Shown: piece by piece, positions 1 through 5,446 of the stretch
Position numbering within the stretch: position 1 is the stretch's first letter
Layout of the letters: each line of letters starts with the position of its first letter
DNA from: Asaia bogorensis
GTDB taxonomy: Bacteria; Pseudomonadota; Alphaproteobacteria; Acetobacterales; Acetobacteraceae
Assembly: GCA_945886995.1 (NCBI GenBank)
Contig: CAMCZJ010000206.1
Location: 1 to 5,446, forward strand
Length of the DNA stretch: 5,446 nt
Reading direction: 5' to 3'
Notes under the pieces: model-generated
The model's input: only the letters and a program-made list of their open reading frames with translations
What the model was told of the DNA's origin: nothing
Databases searched by the model: none
Made by a program: the position numbers and the translations under genes

Positions 1-561
1 AGCCTCGGCGGCCAATTCCTTACCGGTACCGCTTTCCCCAGTCACAAACACAGTCGCGCGCGATGCCGCGGCATTTTCTAGAATGCGATAGACGGCCTGC
101 ATGGTGGGCGCGGCACCGATGAAGCCAGCGAATCCCTGGCGCGGCGCGCCCGCCGCCAGTACCGCCACCTGCCGGCGCAAAGCGGCGCGTTCCATCACAT
201 TCGCAACCGTGACCGTCAGGCGTTCCGGCGCGAAGGGCTTGACCAGAAAATCCGAAGCCCCGGCCTGCATCGCCTCCACCGCCAGCGTAACCGAACCATG
301 GGCGGTCATCACCACCACAGGCAGGTCAGGATCGCGCCCGCGCAATTCGCGTAGCACCGAAAGCCCATCACCATCGGGCAGGCGCAAATCCAAAAGCACG
401 CCATCGGGCATGGCCTGATCGGCGAATTTCAGCGCATCCGCAATGGAATGCGCGTGGCGAATATCGTAAGGCCCCGCGCGCAGATATTCCTGATAGACCG
501 TGGCGAGTGAAGGTGAATCCTCCACCAGCAAAATCTGGTGATGCAGCGGCGCATCAGCCAC
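1..561 (-). CDS. LuxO-like sigma-54-dependent response regulator, C-terminus beyond window
   Basis: Two-component transcriptional activator of the NtrC class, cytoplasmic. Only the first 187 codons are visible; the frame stays open through base 1. The receiver domain is at about residues 9-125, with acidic pocket E14/D15, phospho-acceptor D58 (in LLDLRLPDGDG), T86 (VMTAHGS) and K108 (LVKPF). The AAA+ sigma-54 interaction domain begins near residue 143, and its Walker A (GESGTGKE) is at residues 175-182. The linker and early AAA+ segment (QGF, FIG, TMQ, VYR) resemble Vibrio LuxO from memory. The rest of AAA+ and the DNA-binding helix-turn-helix lie outside. The start is GTG at 559-561: an in-frame TGA lies just upstream, so no earlier start is possible, and the protein reaches the receiver beta strand at once. 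Its first 8 bases overlap the stop of the small membrane-protein gene, implying translational coupling. No cognate kinase is in the window. The receiver-AAA+ assignment is firm; LuxO orthology is inference. Confidence 0.93.
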   Translation of the reverse strand, partial: MADAPLHHQILLVEDSPSLATVYQEYLRAGPYDIRHAHSIADALKFADQAMPDGVLLDLRLPDGDGLSVLRELRGRDPDLPVVVMTAHGSVTLAVEAMQAGASDFLVKPFAPERLTVTVANVMERAALRRQVAVLAAGAPRQGFAGFIGAAPTMQAVYRILENAAASRATVFVTGESGTGKELAAEA

Positions 562-811
562 GCGCGCGCATCCAACCGAATAGGGTCAAGGCACCGCCCA
601 AGATCGCCGGCACCACCCAGGCGGGGGCTTCCAGCATCGGCAGCAGCAGGTCGTCCCAAATCATCGGCAGAAGATAACGCTGCACCACGGCTTGCACCAA
701 ATTGAGCAAGCCAGGGTCCAGGCGAAACAACACCGCCCCCAAGGGGTCAGCACCAAAAACCGCGAAAAGCCCCACTGCCAGGAACAGCAGCACCAAACCT
801 ATCAAGCGCAT
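554..811 (-). CDS. Small membrane protein of unknown function (85 aa)
   Basis: I do not recognise a named family. The protein has a hydrophobic N-terminal segment (about residues 3-20, LIGLVLLFLAVG...), a middle region rich in Leu/Val/Gln with aromatic and acidic residues (about 28-60, containing NLVQAVVQRY and PMIWDD) that could be an amphipathic, membrane-lying helix, a second hydrophobic segment (about 63-80) and a basic tail (RAR). This suggests a two-pass inner-membrane protein. I chose ATG at 809-811 because translation begins directly with the hydrophobic segment and starts 7 bases after the msrP stop. An upstream in-frame ATG at 875-877 would give 107 residues but would overlap the conserved end of msrP by 59 bases. 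No strong Shine-Dalgarno is visible, so coupling to msrP is likely. The stop overlaps the response-regulator start by 8 bases. It is not MsrQ: far too short and without the multi-helix heme-binding domain. Being a real gene is inferred from its tight packing and membrane-like composition. Confidence 0.72.
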   Translation of the reverse strand: MRLIGLVLLFLAVGLFAVFGADPLGAVLFRLDPGLLNLVQAVVQRYLLPMIWDDLLLPMLEAPAWVVPAILGGALTLFGWMRARG

Positions 812-818
812 GAACTGC

Positions 819-1751
819 TCACGCCCAAAGCCTTTCGCCCTGCAAACCGGTATAGAGATCAGCAACGAATTCGCCATAGCCGTTGAACAAAAGCGTCGGC
901 ACCGACTCCCCCGTGCCCAGCATGCGTTCCTGCGCCTGGCTCCAGCGCGGATGCGGCACGGCGGGGTTCACATTGGCCCAGAAGCCATATTCCTGCGACT
1001 GGATTTTCTCCCAGAAGGAAACCGGGCGCTGATCAGTCAGGCGAATGGTGACCAAGCTCTTGCCGGCCTTGAAGCCATATTTCCAGGGCTGGTGGAAGCG
1101 CAAAGGCCCGCCATTTTGCGGCGGCAACAGCTTGCCATAGGCACCAACCACCATGAAGGAAAGCTCATTGGCGGCTTCGGCGATGGTGCAGCCTTCCGTA
1201 TAGGGCCAGGGGTACCAGCTTTGCCTGAGGCCGGGCATGACACTCGGAAGGGTCGCGGTCTGGAACACGACATAGCGCGCGGAAGAGAGCGGCTTCACCT
1301 CGGCCAATAGGGCGGAAAGCGGAAAGCCGGTCCATGGCACCACCATGGCCCAGGCTTCCACGCAGCGCAGGCGATAGACGCGTTCTTCCAGCGGCATGCG
1401 GGCCAGCAAATCCTCAATGCCATATTCGCGCGGGGTTTCCACCATGCCTTCCACCTTCACTGTCCAGGGGCGCATGGGCATGCGTTGCGCGGCGGCGCTG
1501 ATAGTCTTTTGGCTGCCGAATTCATAGAAGTTGTTGTAGGTGGTGACTTCGCGTTCAGCGGTGATGGCGCGGCCCGGCGCGTAGCGCGTATTGCGCATGG
1601 CGGGTGGCAGGCCGGCTTGCTGCGCCATGGCCGGGCCGGCGGCAAGCATCCCAGCGCCAAGCGCCAGCGCCTTGCGGCGGCCAAAGACCAGCGCTTCAGG
1701 CGTTACGCTGCTTTCGGGCAGATTCCAGGGGCGGCTTTTCAGGATATGCAT
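819..1751 (-). CDS. msrP: Protein-methionine-sulfoxide reductase catalytic subunit MsrP (YedY)
   Basis: Periplasmic molybdopterin enzyme that reduces methionine sulfoxide in oxidised envelope proteins. The 310-residue length fits the family. A twin-arginine (Tat) signal is visible: R25-R26 followed by a hydrophobic stretch and a likely cleavage after A43 (GPAMA/QQ), meaning export folded with cofactor. The sulfite-oxidase-type Mo-pterin fold follows. The molybdenum-ligating cysteine is C130 in YRLRCVEAWAMVVPW, nearly the E. coli MsrP motif. Further family blocks are YGKLLPPQNGGPLRF (205-219), PWKYGFKAGKS (222-232), the NVNP/HPRWSQA/ER region (260-276) and the C-terminal PTLLFNGY (285-292). 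ATG at 1749-1751 is supported by an AGAGAGG ribosome binding site nine bases upstream and by correct placement of the Tat signal. In E. coli electrons come from the heme membrane protein MsrQ; no msrQ adjoins this gene here, and an unknown small membrane protein follows instead. It is the first gene of the downstream block, 58 bp after the glycosyltransferase stop. Confidence 0.96.
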   Translation of the reverse strand: MHILKSRPWNLPESSVTPEALVFGRRKALALGAGMLAAGPAMAQQAGLPPAMRNTRYAPGRAITAEREVTTYNNFYEFGSQKTISAAAQRMPMRPWTVKVEGMVETPREYGIEDLLARMPLEERVYRLRCVEAWAMVVPWTGFPLSALLAEVKPLSSARYVVFQTATLPSVMPGLRQSWYPWPYTEGCTIAEAANELSFMVVGAYGKLLPPQNGGPLRFHQPWKYGFKAGKSLVTIRLTDQRPVSFWEKIQSQEYGFWANVNPAVPHPRWSQAQERMLGTGESVPTLLFNGYGEFVADLYTGLQGERLWA

Positions 1752-1760
1752 TGCAGTGTG

Positions 1761-1767
1761 CCTCTCT
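1761..1767 (-). promoter_or_regulatory. Ribosome binding site of msrP
   Basis: AGAGAGG on the minus strand, nine bases before the msrP ATG. It is the clearest Shine-Dalgarno in the window; the other visible starts rely on stop/start overlap or close spacing. This supports independent initiation at msrP. Confidence 0.7.
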
Positions 1768-1774
1768 TTGACTC

Positions 1775-1803
1775 GATAAAGGCGCGCCGCCCGCCAAGGT
1801 CAA
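1775..1803 (-). promoter_or_regulatory. Candidate sigma-70 promoter in the 58-bp gap before msrP
   Basis: On the minus strand, TTGACC (1798-1803) fits a -35 element, and TTTATC (1775-1780) lies 17 bases downstream at the -10 position. The -35 is good but the -10 matches the consensus weakly. A start near 1768 would leave a leader of only about 17 bases containing the ribosome binding site. No convincing terminator separates this gap from the upstream glycosyltransferase gene, so msrP may also receive read-through. This is pattern matching only. Confidence 0.3.
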
Positions 1804-1809
1804 GCGTGA

Positions 1810-3264
1810 TCAGCGTCTGGGTTGCGGCAAAACCGCACTTGGCGGCTGGCCGGGCGCAGAGGTCACGCGGAATAGCCGGTAGGCTTCGGCCTGCTGGCTG
1901 CCTCTAGCACGAATCAAGCGACCCGCTTCGCCCTCAATTGGGGTGGCACCAGGCCAAAGTGGCGGCCCCTCCCCCCGTCTTTCGCTGCGGATCAACAGGC
2001 CTGCCGTGCTTTCGGGCGGTTTCGGCAGGGTGAAGAAACGCCAGCGCGGGTCCATCGCCACGACGCGCAGCTCGGGCGGCAGGCGGAAAGCCATGCCTGA
2101 AGCCAGTCCATATTCCTCGGCAGCGATGAAGCCAGCACCTTCACGCGCGGCGGCCCGCGCCAGATCAGCCGCCAAGCCATCCCAGCCGCCAAGCCGCGCC
2201 AGAGTTGGGTCCTGGCGGCGCGGCAGTGGCAAAGGCGCAGCGGTGGCTTGCAGATAGGCCACGCCCGCCATGGCGAAGCCCAGCGCCAGGGCAGGAATGC
2301 GCCAGCGGAGCCAAGCCACAGGCAGCAGCGCAGCGGCGGCAACGGCGGCACTGGGATAAAGGATCGCCGGCCAATTCCCCTGCACCCGGCTGCCAAGCGC
2401 CTGCCAGAGGAAAATCGCCGCCCCCGGGAGGATCAGCGCGAGCAGCAGCCCAGCCCCGGCATCGCGCGCACGCCAGACCTGCCGCGCCGCCATGAAGGCG
2501 CCCGCCACACACAGCAGAAAGACCAGGGGCGTCACCAAAGCCATCTGCCCGCCCAACAATTCGCCAAGCCAGCGGAGACTCTGCCCCGCGCCGCCCGCCG
2601 CTGTCCGCCCGCCCTGCTTGGCGAAGGAAGCCCATTCATGCGCCGCATTCCAGAAAATCACCGGGGCGAAAAGCGCCACCGCAAGCGCGCCCCCCGCCCA
2701 AAGCTGCCAGCGCGTCAGCCAGCGCCGCGCCTCGGGCAGCAGTACCAGCCACAGCACCAACCCGAAGCCGAGCAGTGCTGCCGTGTATTTGGAGAGAAGG
2801 GCACCACCAGCGAAAGCCCCGGCCACCAGCCACCAGCTTGCATTACCGCTGCGATGTGCCCGCGCCACGGCCCAAAGCGTCGCCACCCAAAAGAACAACA
2901 AAGGCGTGTCCGGTGTCATGGTCACGGCGCCGAGTGAAGCGAAAAGCGTTGCATTCATCAGCGCTGCCGCCCATGGCCCCGCACCACGCCCCGGGAAAAG
3001 ATCCTCCGCGGTGCGCGCCAGCATCAGGGAGCCCGCGAAAAGCGACACCGGCCCGAATAGCCGCACACCCAGCGCGTTATCCCCCAGCATCGCCGTGCCC
3101 AGCCAAATAAAGATCGCGACCATGGGCGGATGGTCCAAATATCCCGGCTGCAAATTGCGCGACCAAACCCAGTAATAAGCCTCATCCGGGGAAAGCGGCA
3201 GGATCGCCGCCAGCACCAGGCGCAGCAGCGTCAGCGCAACAAGCGCAACCAGCCAAGGGTTCAC
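1810..3264 (-). CDS. GT39/ArnT-like polyprenyl-phosphate-sugar-dependent membrane glycosyltransferase
   Basis: Integral inner-membrane glycosyltransferase of the PMT_2/GT39 (GT-C) type, which moves a sugar from a polyprenyl phosphate to an acceptor on the periplasmic side. With the GTG at 3262-3264 it has 484 residues. After the first membrane helix comes the acidic loop motif SPDEAYYWVW (D27/E28 being the GT-C catalytic-type acidic pair), then GYLDHPPM (41-48), TPDTPLLFFW (117-126), LLSKY (156-160) and GNWPAILYP (296-304), all usual in this family. About ten to twelve hydrophobic segments run to about residue 340; the last 130 residues form a soluble, probably periplasmic tail, common in bacterial members. 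The GTG overlaps the stop of the upstream GT2 gene as GTGA, matching the next junction upstream. An alternative GTG at 3304-3306 would add 14 non-hydrophobic residues and has no better ribosome site. Acceptor (lipid A, surface polysaccharide or protein) and sugar cannot be read from the sequence. Confidence 0.9.
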   Translation of the reverse strand: MNPWLVALVALTLLRLVLAAILPLSPDEAYYWVWSRNLQPGYLDHPPMVAIFIWLGTAMLGDNALGVRLFGPVSLFAGSLMLARTAEDLFPGRGAGPWAAALMNATLFASLGAVTMTPDTPLLFFWVATLWAVARAHRSGNASWWLVAGAFAGGALLSKYTAALLGFGLVLWLVLLPEARRWLTRWQLWAGGALAVALFAPVIFWNAAHEWASFAKQGGRTAAGGAGQSLRWLGELLGGQMALVTPLVFLLCVAGAFMAARQVWRARDAGAGLLLALILPGAAIFLWQALGSRVQGNWPAILYPSAAVAAAALLPVAWLRWRIPALALGFAMAGVAYLQATAAPLPLPRRQDPTLARLGGWDGLAADLARAAAREGAGFIAAEEYGLASGMAFRLPPELRVVAMDPRWRFFTLPKPPESTAGLLIRSERRGEGPPLWPGATPIEGEAGRLIRARGSQQAEAYRLFRVTSAPGQPPSAVLPQPRR

Positions 3265-4364
3265 TTCGCGCGCCACACCAGGGTGGCGGAGACCGCGTAA
3301 TTCCACACCACCGTCAGCGCCGCGCCGGCAGCGCCAGCCAAGCCCCAGGCCAGCACGCCATCGCGCAGCAACAGATTGGCAATGCCGATATTGGCCGCCG
3401 CCCCCAGGCCGCAGACCAGATAGAACAGCGCCAGGCCGCGCAGCAGCGCCGGGCCACGCAGCCGCCGATCCCGATAGGTGATGCGATTATTCAGCAGGAA
3501 ATTCGCTGTCATGGCGACAAGTGTGGCCGCCCATTGCGCAGCAATGAAGCCAACACCGACCAGCCCATGCAAAAGCCCAAGCATGGCCAGATGCACCAGC
3601 ACGCCAATCCCGCCCACGGCTGCGAAAGACAGGAAACGCAGCGGCACCACACCGCCCAAAGCCTTATCCGCCAGCAACCCCGCGAATTCCAGGATTACCC
3701 CTGCATCCAGCTTGCTTTCGCCCGCCACACGCGCGCGGAAATGATACGGAATTTCCAAGCTGCGCAGAGGCCCTTTGGCCGAAAGCAGAATGTCGAGCAG
3801 TATCTTAAAGCCGGTGCCCGTCAGTCTTGGCGCGACTTCTTCAAAAAGCCTTCGCGGCAGGGCGAAAAATCCGCTCATCGGATCGCTCACGCGCATCGGC
3901 AATGCCGCATTGGCCAGTGTCGCGCCAGTATCGGAAATCATTTGCCGCGCGGCGGTAAGCCCGCCCTGCTTATCGCCACCTTCGATGTTGCGGCTGCCAA
4001 TCACGATATCGGCGTGGCCCGCTTCCAAAGCTTCCAGCATGCGCGGCAGCAGGGTTTCATCATGCTGCAAATCGCCATCAATCACCGCAAGATAGGGCGC
4101 TGAAGTCGCCAGCATTCCTTCAATGCAGGCGGAAGCGAGCCCTCGGCGCCCGATACGCTTCAGGCCCCGAATGCGTGCGTCCTGCGCGGCAATGGCACGC
4201 ACTGCGGCCGTGGTTCCATCCGGGCTGTCATCATCAACAAAAATTGCTTCCCAGGCGATGCCGGCCAAAGCGGCATCAAGCCGCGCCACCATGGGCGCCA
4301 CATTCGCCGCTTCATTGAAGCAGGGGATCACCACGCAAAGGCGCGGCAGCGCCGTGGCGATCAC
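3261..4364 (-). CDS. Polyprenyl-phosphate glycosyltransferase (DPM1-like GT2) fused to GtrA membrane domain
   Basis: Probable synthase of a polyprenyl-phosphate-linked sugar, with the GT2 domain in the cytoplasm and a membrane anchor. 367 residues. The GT2 domain (about 8-225) shows VVIPCFNEAAN (11-21), the nucleotide-binding VDDDSPDGT (43-51), the metal-binding DGD in VIDGDLQHDE (94-103), DPMSGFFAL (161-169), GFKILLDIL (185-193) and the R-x-x-GESKL element (212-219) typical of dolichyl-phosphate-mannose synthase relatives. From about residue 243 a GtrA-like domain with four hydrophobic segments follows (RFLSFAAVGGIGVLVH; NFLLNNRITYRDR; final TVVWNYAVSATLVWR); such domains are thought to help flip the lipid-linked sugar. 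This fusion is a known architecture. The GTG start at 4362-4364 overlaps the EAL gene stop as GTGA, and its own stop overlaps the GT39 start the same way. The sugar is unknown: mannose, glucose, galacturonate or an amino sugar are all possible. Confidence 0.93.
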   Translation of the reverse strand: MIATALPRLCVVIPCFNEAANVAPMVARLDAALAGIAWEAIFVDDDSPDGTTAAVRAIAAQDARIRGLKRIGRRGLASACIEGMLATSAPYLAVIDGDLQHDETLLPRMLEALEAGHADIVIGSRNIEGGDKQGGLTAARQMISDTGATLANAALPMRVSDPMSGFFALPRRLFEEVAPRLTGTGFKILLDILLSAKGPLRSLEIPYHFRARVAGESKLDAGVILEFAGLLADKALGGVVPLRFLSFAAVGGIGVLVHLAMLGLLHGLVGVGFIAAQWAATLVAMTANFLLNNRITYRDRRLRGPALLRGLALFYLVCGLGAAANIGIANLLLRDGVLAWGLAGAAGAALTVVWNYAVSATLVWRAK

Positions 4365-5446
4365 TTTTCTTCTTGCCAGGCAAGGCCGGTTTTGCGCGAC
4401 GCCAATTCAAATTCCGGCTTGCCGAAAAGATAGCCCTGGCCGTACCGCACGCCCAGTTCCAGCATCAGCGCCGCTTCCGCTTCCGTTTCAATACGTTCAG
4501 CCACCACCTGCGCGCCGACCGTGCGGGCAAGATCCACCATGGCTGCGATGAAGCCGCGGTCACGTTCACTATGCAAGGCATTGGCAACATAAATGCCATC
4601 CACCTTCACATAATCCACCCTGAAGGCGCGCAGATACCGAAAGGCCGCCGCGCCGGCACCGAAATCATCAAGGCAGACTGGAATGTTATGCTCACGCAAC
4701 AGGGCGATCATCTGAATCGCCTCATCTTCCTGTTCGATTTCGGCGGTTTCGGTGATTTCCACCACCAGCCGATCAGCCATGCCCGGTGTTTTTTCCAGAA
4801 GCTTCCGCATTTCTTCCCGGAATTTGGGACTTTGCAGGGAAAGCCCGGAAAGATTGCACGCAACCCGCGTGCCGCCCGCAGCACCCGCAGCTTCGCAAAC
4901 CGCGCTGACTACCGCCCAGTCCAATTCTTCGGTCAGGCCCACCGCTTCCGCGAGTGCCACGAATTCGCCCGGATGGGACAGCGCCATATCATCGGCCTGA
5001 AGTGGGCGGATAAGCGCTTCATAATGATGCGGCATGCGGTCAGCCAGCGCCACAATCGGCTGAAACGCCATCCGGAAGCGCCGTTCGGCAATGCTGCGCC
5101 GAAGCAGGCCCGCGCGTTCCGAAGCGCTATCCAGAAAACCCGCAAGCCCGCCGGCAAAGCCGGCCTTGGTCAGGGCATCATTCCCGCCACGGGCAAAGGC
5201 GGCCAGCGCAAAGCGGAGCGCCCTTGTCGCCTGAACGGGGCTCAGCCCCTCAGCCTCCAGCCCCACGGCCATGGCACCAACCGATACATCCCGAACCCCG
5301 CGATCCTTCAGGATTTCGGCAACGGCGGCGGTGAGTGCCGGCAAATCAAGCGGCGCCTGCCCCGGCAAAAGCCCATACCGCCCGGCGCCAAGTTCGGTCG
5401 CAATCGCGCCCTGTCCGGCTTCCTGGCTCAGCTTTTCCTGAATCTG
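4361..5446 (-). CDS. EAL-domain cyclic-di-GMP phosphodiesterase, N-terminus beyond window
   Basis: Predicted cytoplasmic phosphodiesterase that linearises c-di-GMP. 361 codons are visible and the frame is open to base 5446, so the true start lies outside; an internal TTG near 5368 should not be taken as the start. The EAL domain covers about visible residues 115-350. The motif YEALIR gives E143; other expected metal or substrate residues are N198 (ACNLSG), E230 and E233 (VVEITET), D260/D261 (LDDFG), K281 (DYVKVDG), E317 (VAERIET) and Q337 (QGYLFGKP). All are present, so activity is plausible. Loop 6 after DDFG is AGAAAF rather than the usual TGYSSL, which may alter dimerisation or regulation. 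The preceding 100 residues could be a degenerate GGDEF domain, with GAGRY where GGDEF would stand. No membrane segment is visible. Its stop overlaps the GT2-GtrA start, placing c-di-GMP turnover in the same operon as lipid-linked glycosylation. Confidence 0.92.
   Translation of the reverse strand, partial: QIQEKLSQEAGQGAIATELGAGRYGLLPGQAPLDLPALTAAVAEILKDRGVRDVSVGAMAVGLEAEGLSPVQATRALRFALAAFARGGNDALTKAGFAGGLAGFLDSASERAGLLRRSIAERRFRMAFQPIVALADRMPHHYEALIRPLQADDMALSHPGEFVALAEAVGLTEELDWAVVSAVCEAAGAAGGTRVACNLSGLSLQSPKFREEMRKLLEKTPGMADRLVVEITETAEIEQEDEAIQMIALLREHNIPVCLDDFGAGAAAFRYLRAFRVDYVKVDGIYVANALHSERDRGFIAAMVDLARTVGAQVVAERIETEAEAALMLELGVRYGQGYLFGKPEFELASRKTGLAWQEEK

Noticed and set aside
429..659. 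Minus-strand open frame (76 aa) across the small gene / regulator junction
   Set aside because: Out of frame with both neighbours; the receiver domain and the membrane protein explain the same bases.
702..1310. Long plus-strand open frame (202 aa) opposite msrP
   Set aside because: It is antisense to the well-recognised MsrP gene, has composition expected from GC-rich shadow frames, and shows no recognisable motif.
1781..1795. GC-rich possible hairpin followed by TTTATC, as a terminator after the GT39 gene
   Set aside because: The arms pair over only about four bases with a GC-rich loop and no true U-tract; too weak to call.
1768..1803. Inverted repeat TTGAC ... GTCAA in the gap before msrP as an operator
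   Set aside because: Five-base arms separated by 26 bases are expected by chance, and one arm is part of the candidate -35 element.
2248..3175. Overlapping plus-strand open frames (229 and 227 aa) opposite the GT39 gene
   Set aside because: Rich in Pro, Arg, Gln and Ala as typical of the complement of GC-rich membrane-protein genes; they overlap each other and the real gene and have no ribosome site or domain.
3534..4103. Plus-strand open frame (189 aa) opposite the GT2-GtrA gene
   Set aside because: Shadow of a gene with clear catalytic motifs; no independent support.
5366..5368. TTG as the start of the EAL gene
   Set aside because: The frame continues open upstream through 26 further codons to the window edge, and no ribosome site precedes the TTG.

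Overview
This 5446-base window reads as GC-rich chromosomal DNA of an alphaproteobacterium. The Acetobacteraceae/Rhodospirillales are my best guess, from codon use (GCC/GCG/CGC/GGC dominate) and the look of the proteins; no rRNA or marker gene confirms it. All six genes lie on the minus strand, so transcription runs from high to low coordinates. No tRNA, rRNA, CRISPR array, insertion sequence or long repeat is visible. The window is almost fully coding: the only gap longer than 10 bases is about 58 bp (1752-1809).

Upstream block (5446 down to 1810): an EAL-domain cyclic-di-GMP phosphodiesterase, cut by the window edge at its 5' end; a DPM1-like family 2 glycosyltransferase fused to a GtrA membrane domain; and a family 39-type polytopic membrane glycosyltransferase. 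Each of the two junctions is a 4-base GTGA start/stop overlap, so the three are very probably one translationally coupled operon. The two glycosyltransferases form a coherent pathway: the GT2 loads a sugar onto a polyprenyl phosphate, GtrA may help move it across the inner membrane, and the GT39 enzyme transfers it to an acceptor on the periplasmic side. The EAL protein suggests a link between this glycosylation and c-di-GMP signalling.

Downstream block (1751 down to 1): msrP, the periplasmic molybdoenzyme that repairs oxidised methionine in proteins; an 85-residue membrane protein of unknown function where its heme partner msrQ might be expected; and the N-terminal 187 codons of a LuxO-like sigma-54-dependent response regulator. 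The regulator's GTG start overlaps the small gene's stop by 8 bases. The 58-bp gap before msrP carries a good ribosome binding site and a weak candidate promoter.

The most interesting points are the coupling of a c-di-GMP enzyme with an altered loop 6, and possibly a dead GGDEF remnant, to a lipid-linked glycosylation pair; and msrP grouped with a small membrane protein and a sigma-54 regulator instead of msrQ. Each component family is known. I do not see a clearly new system.
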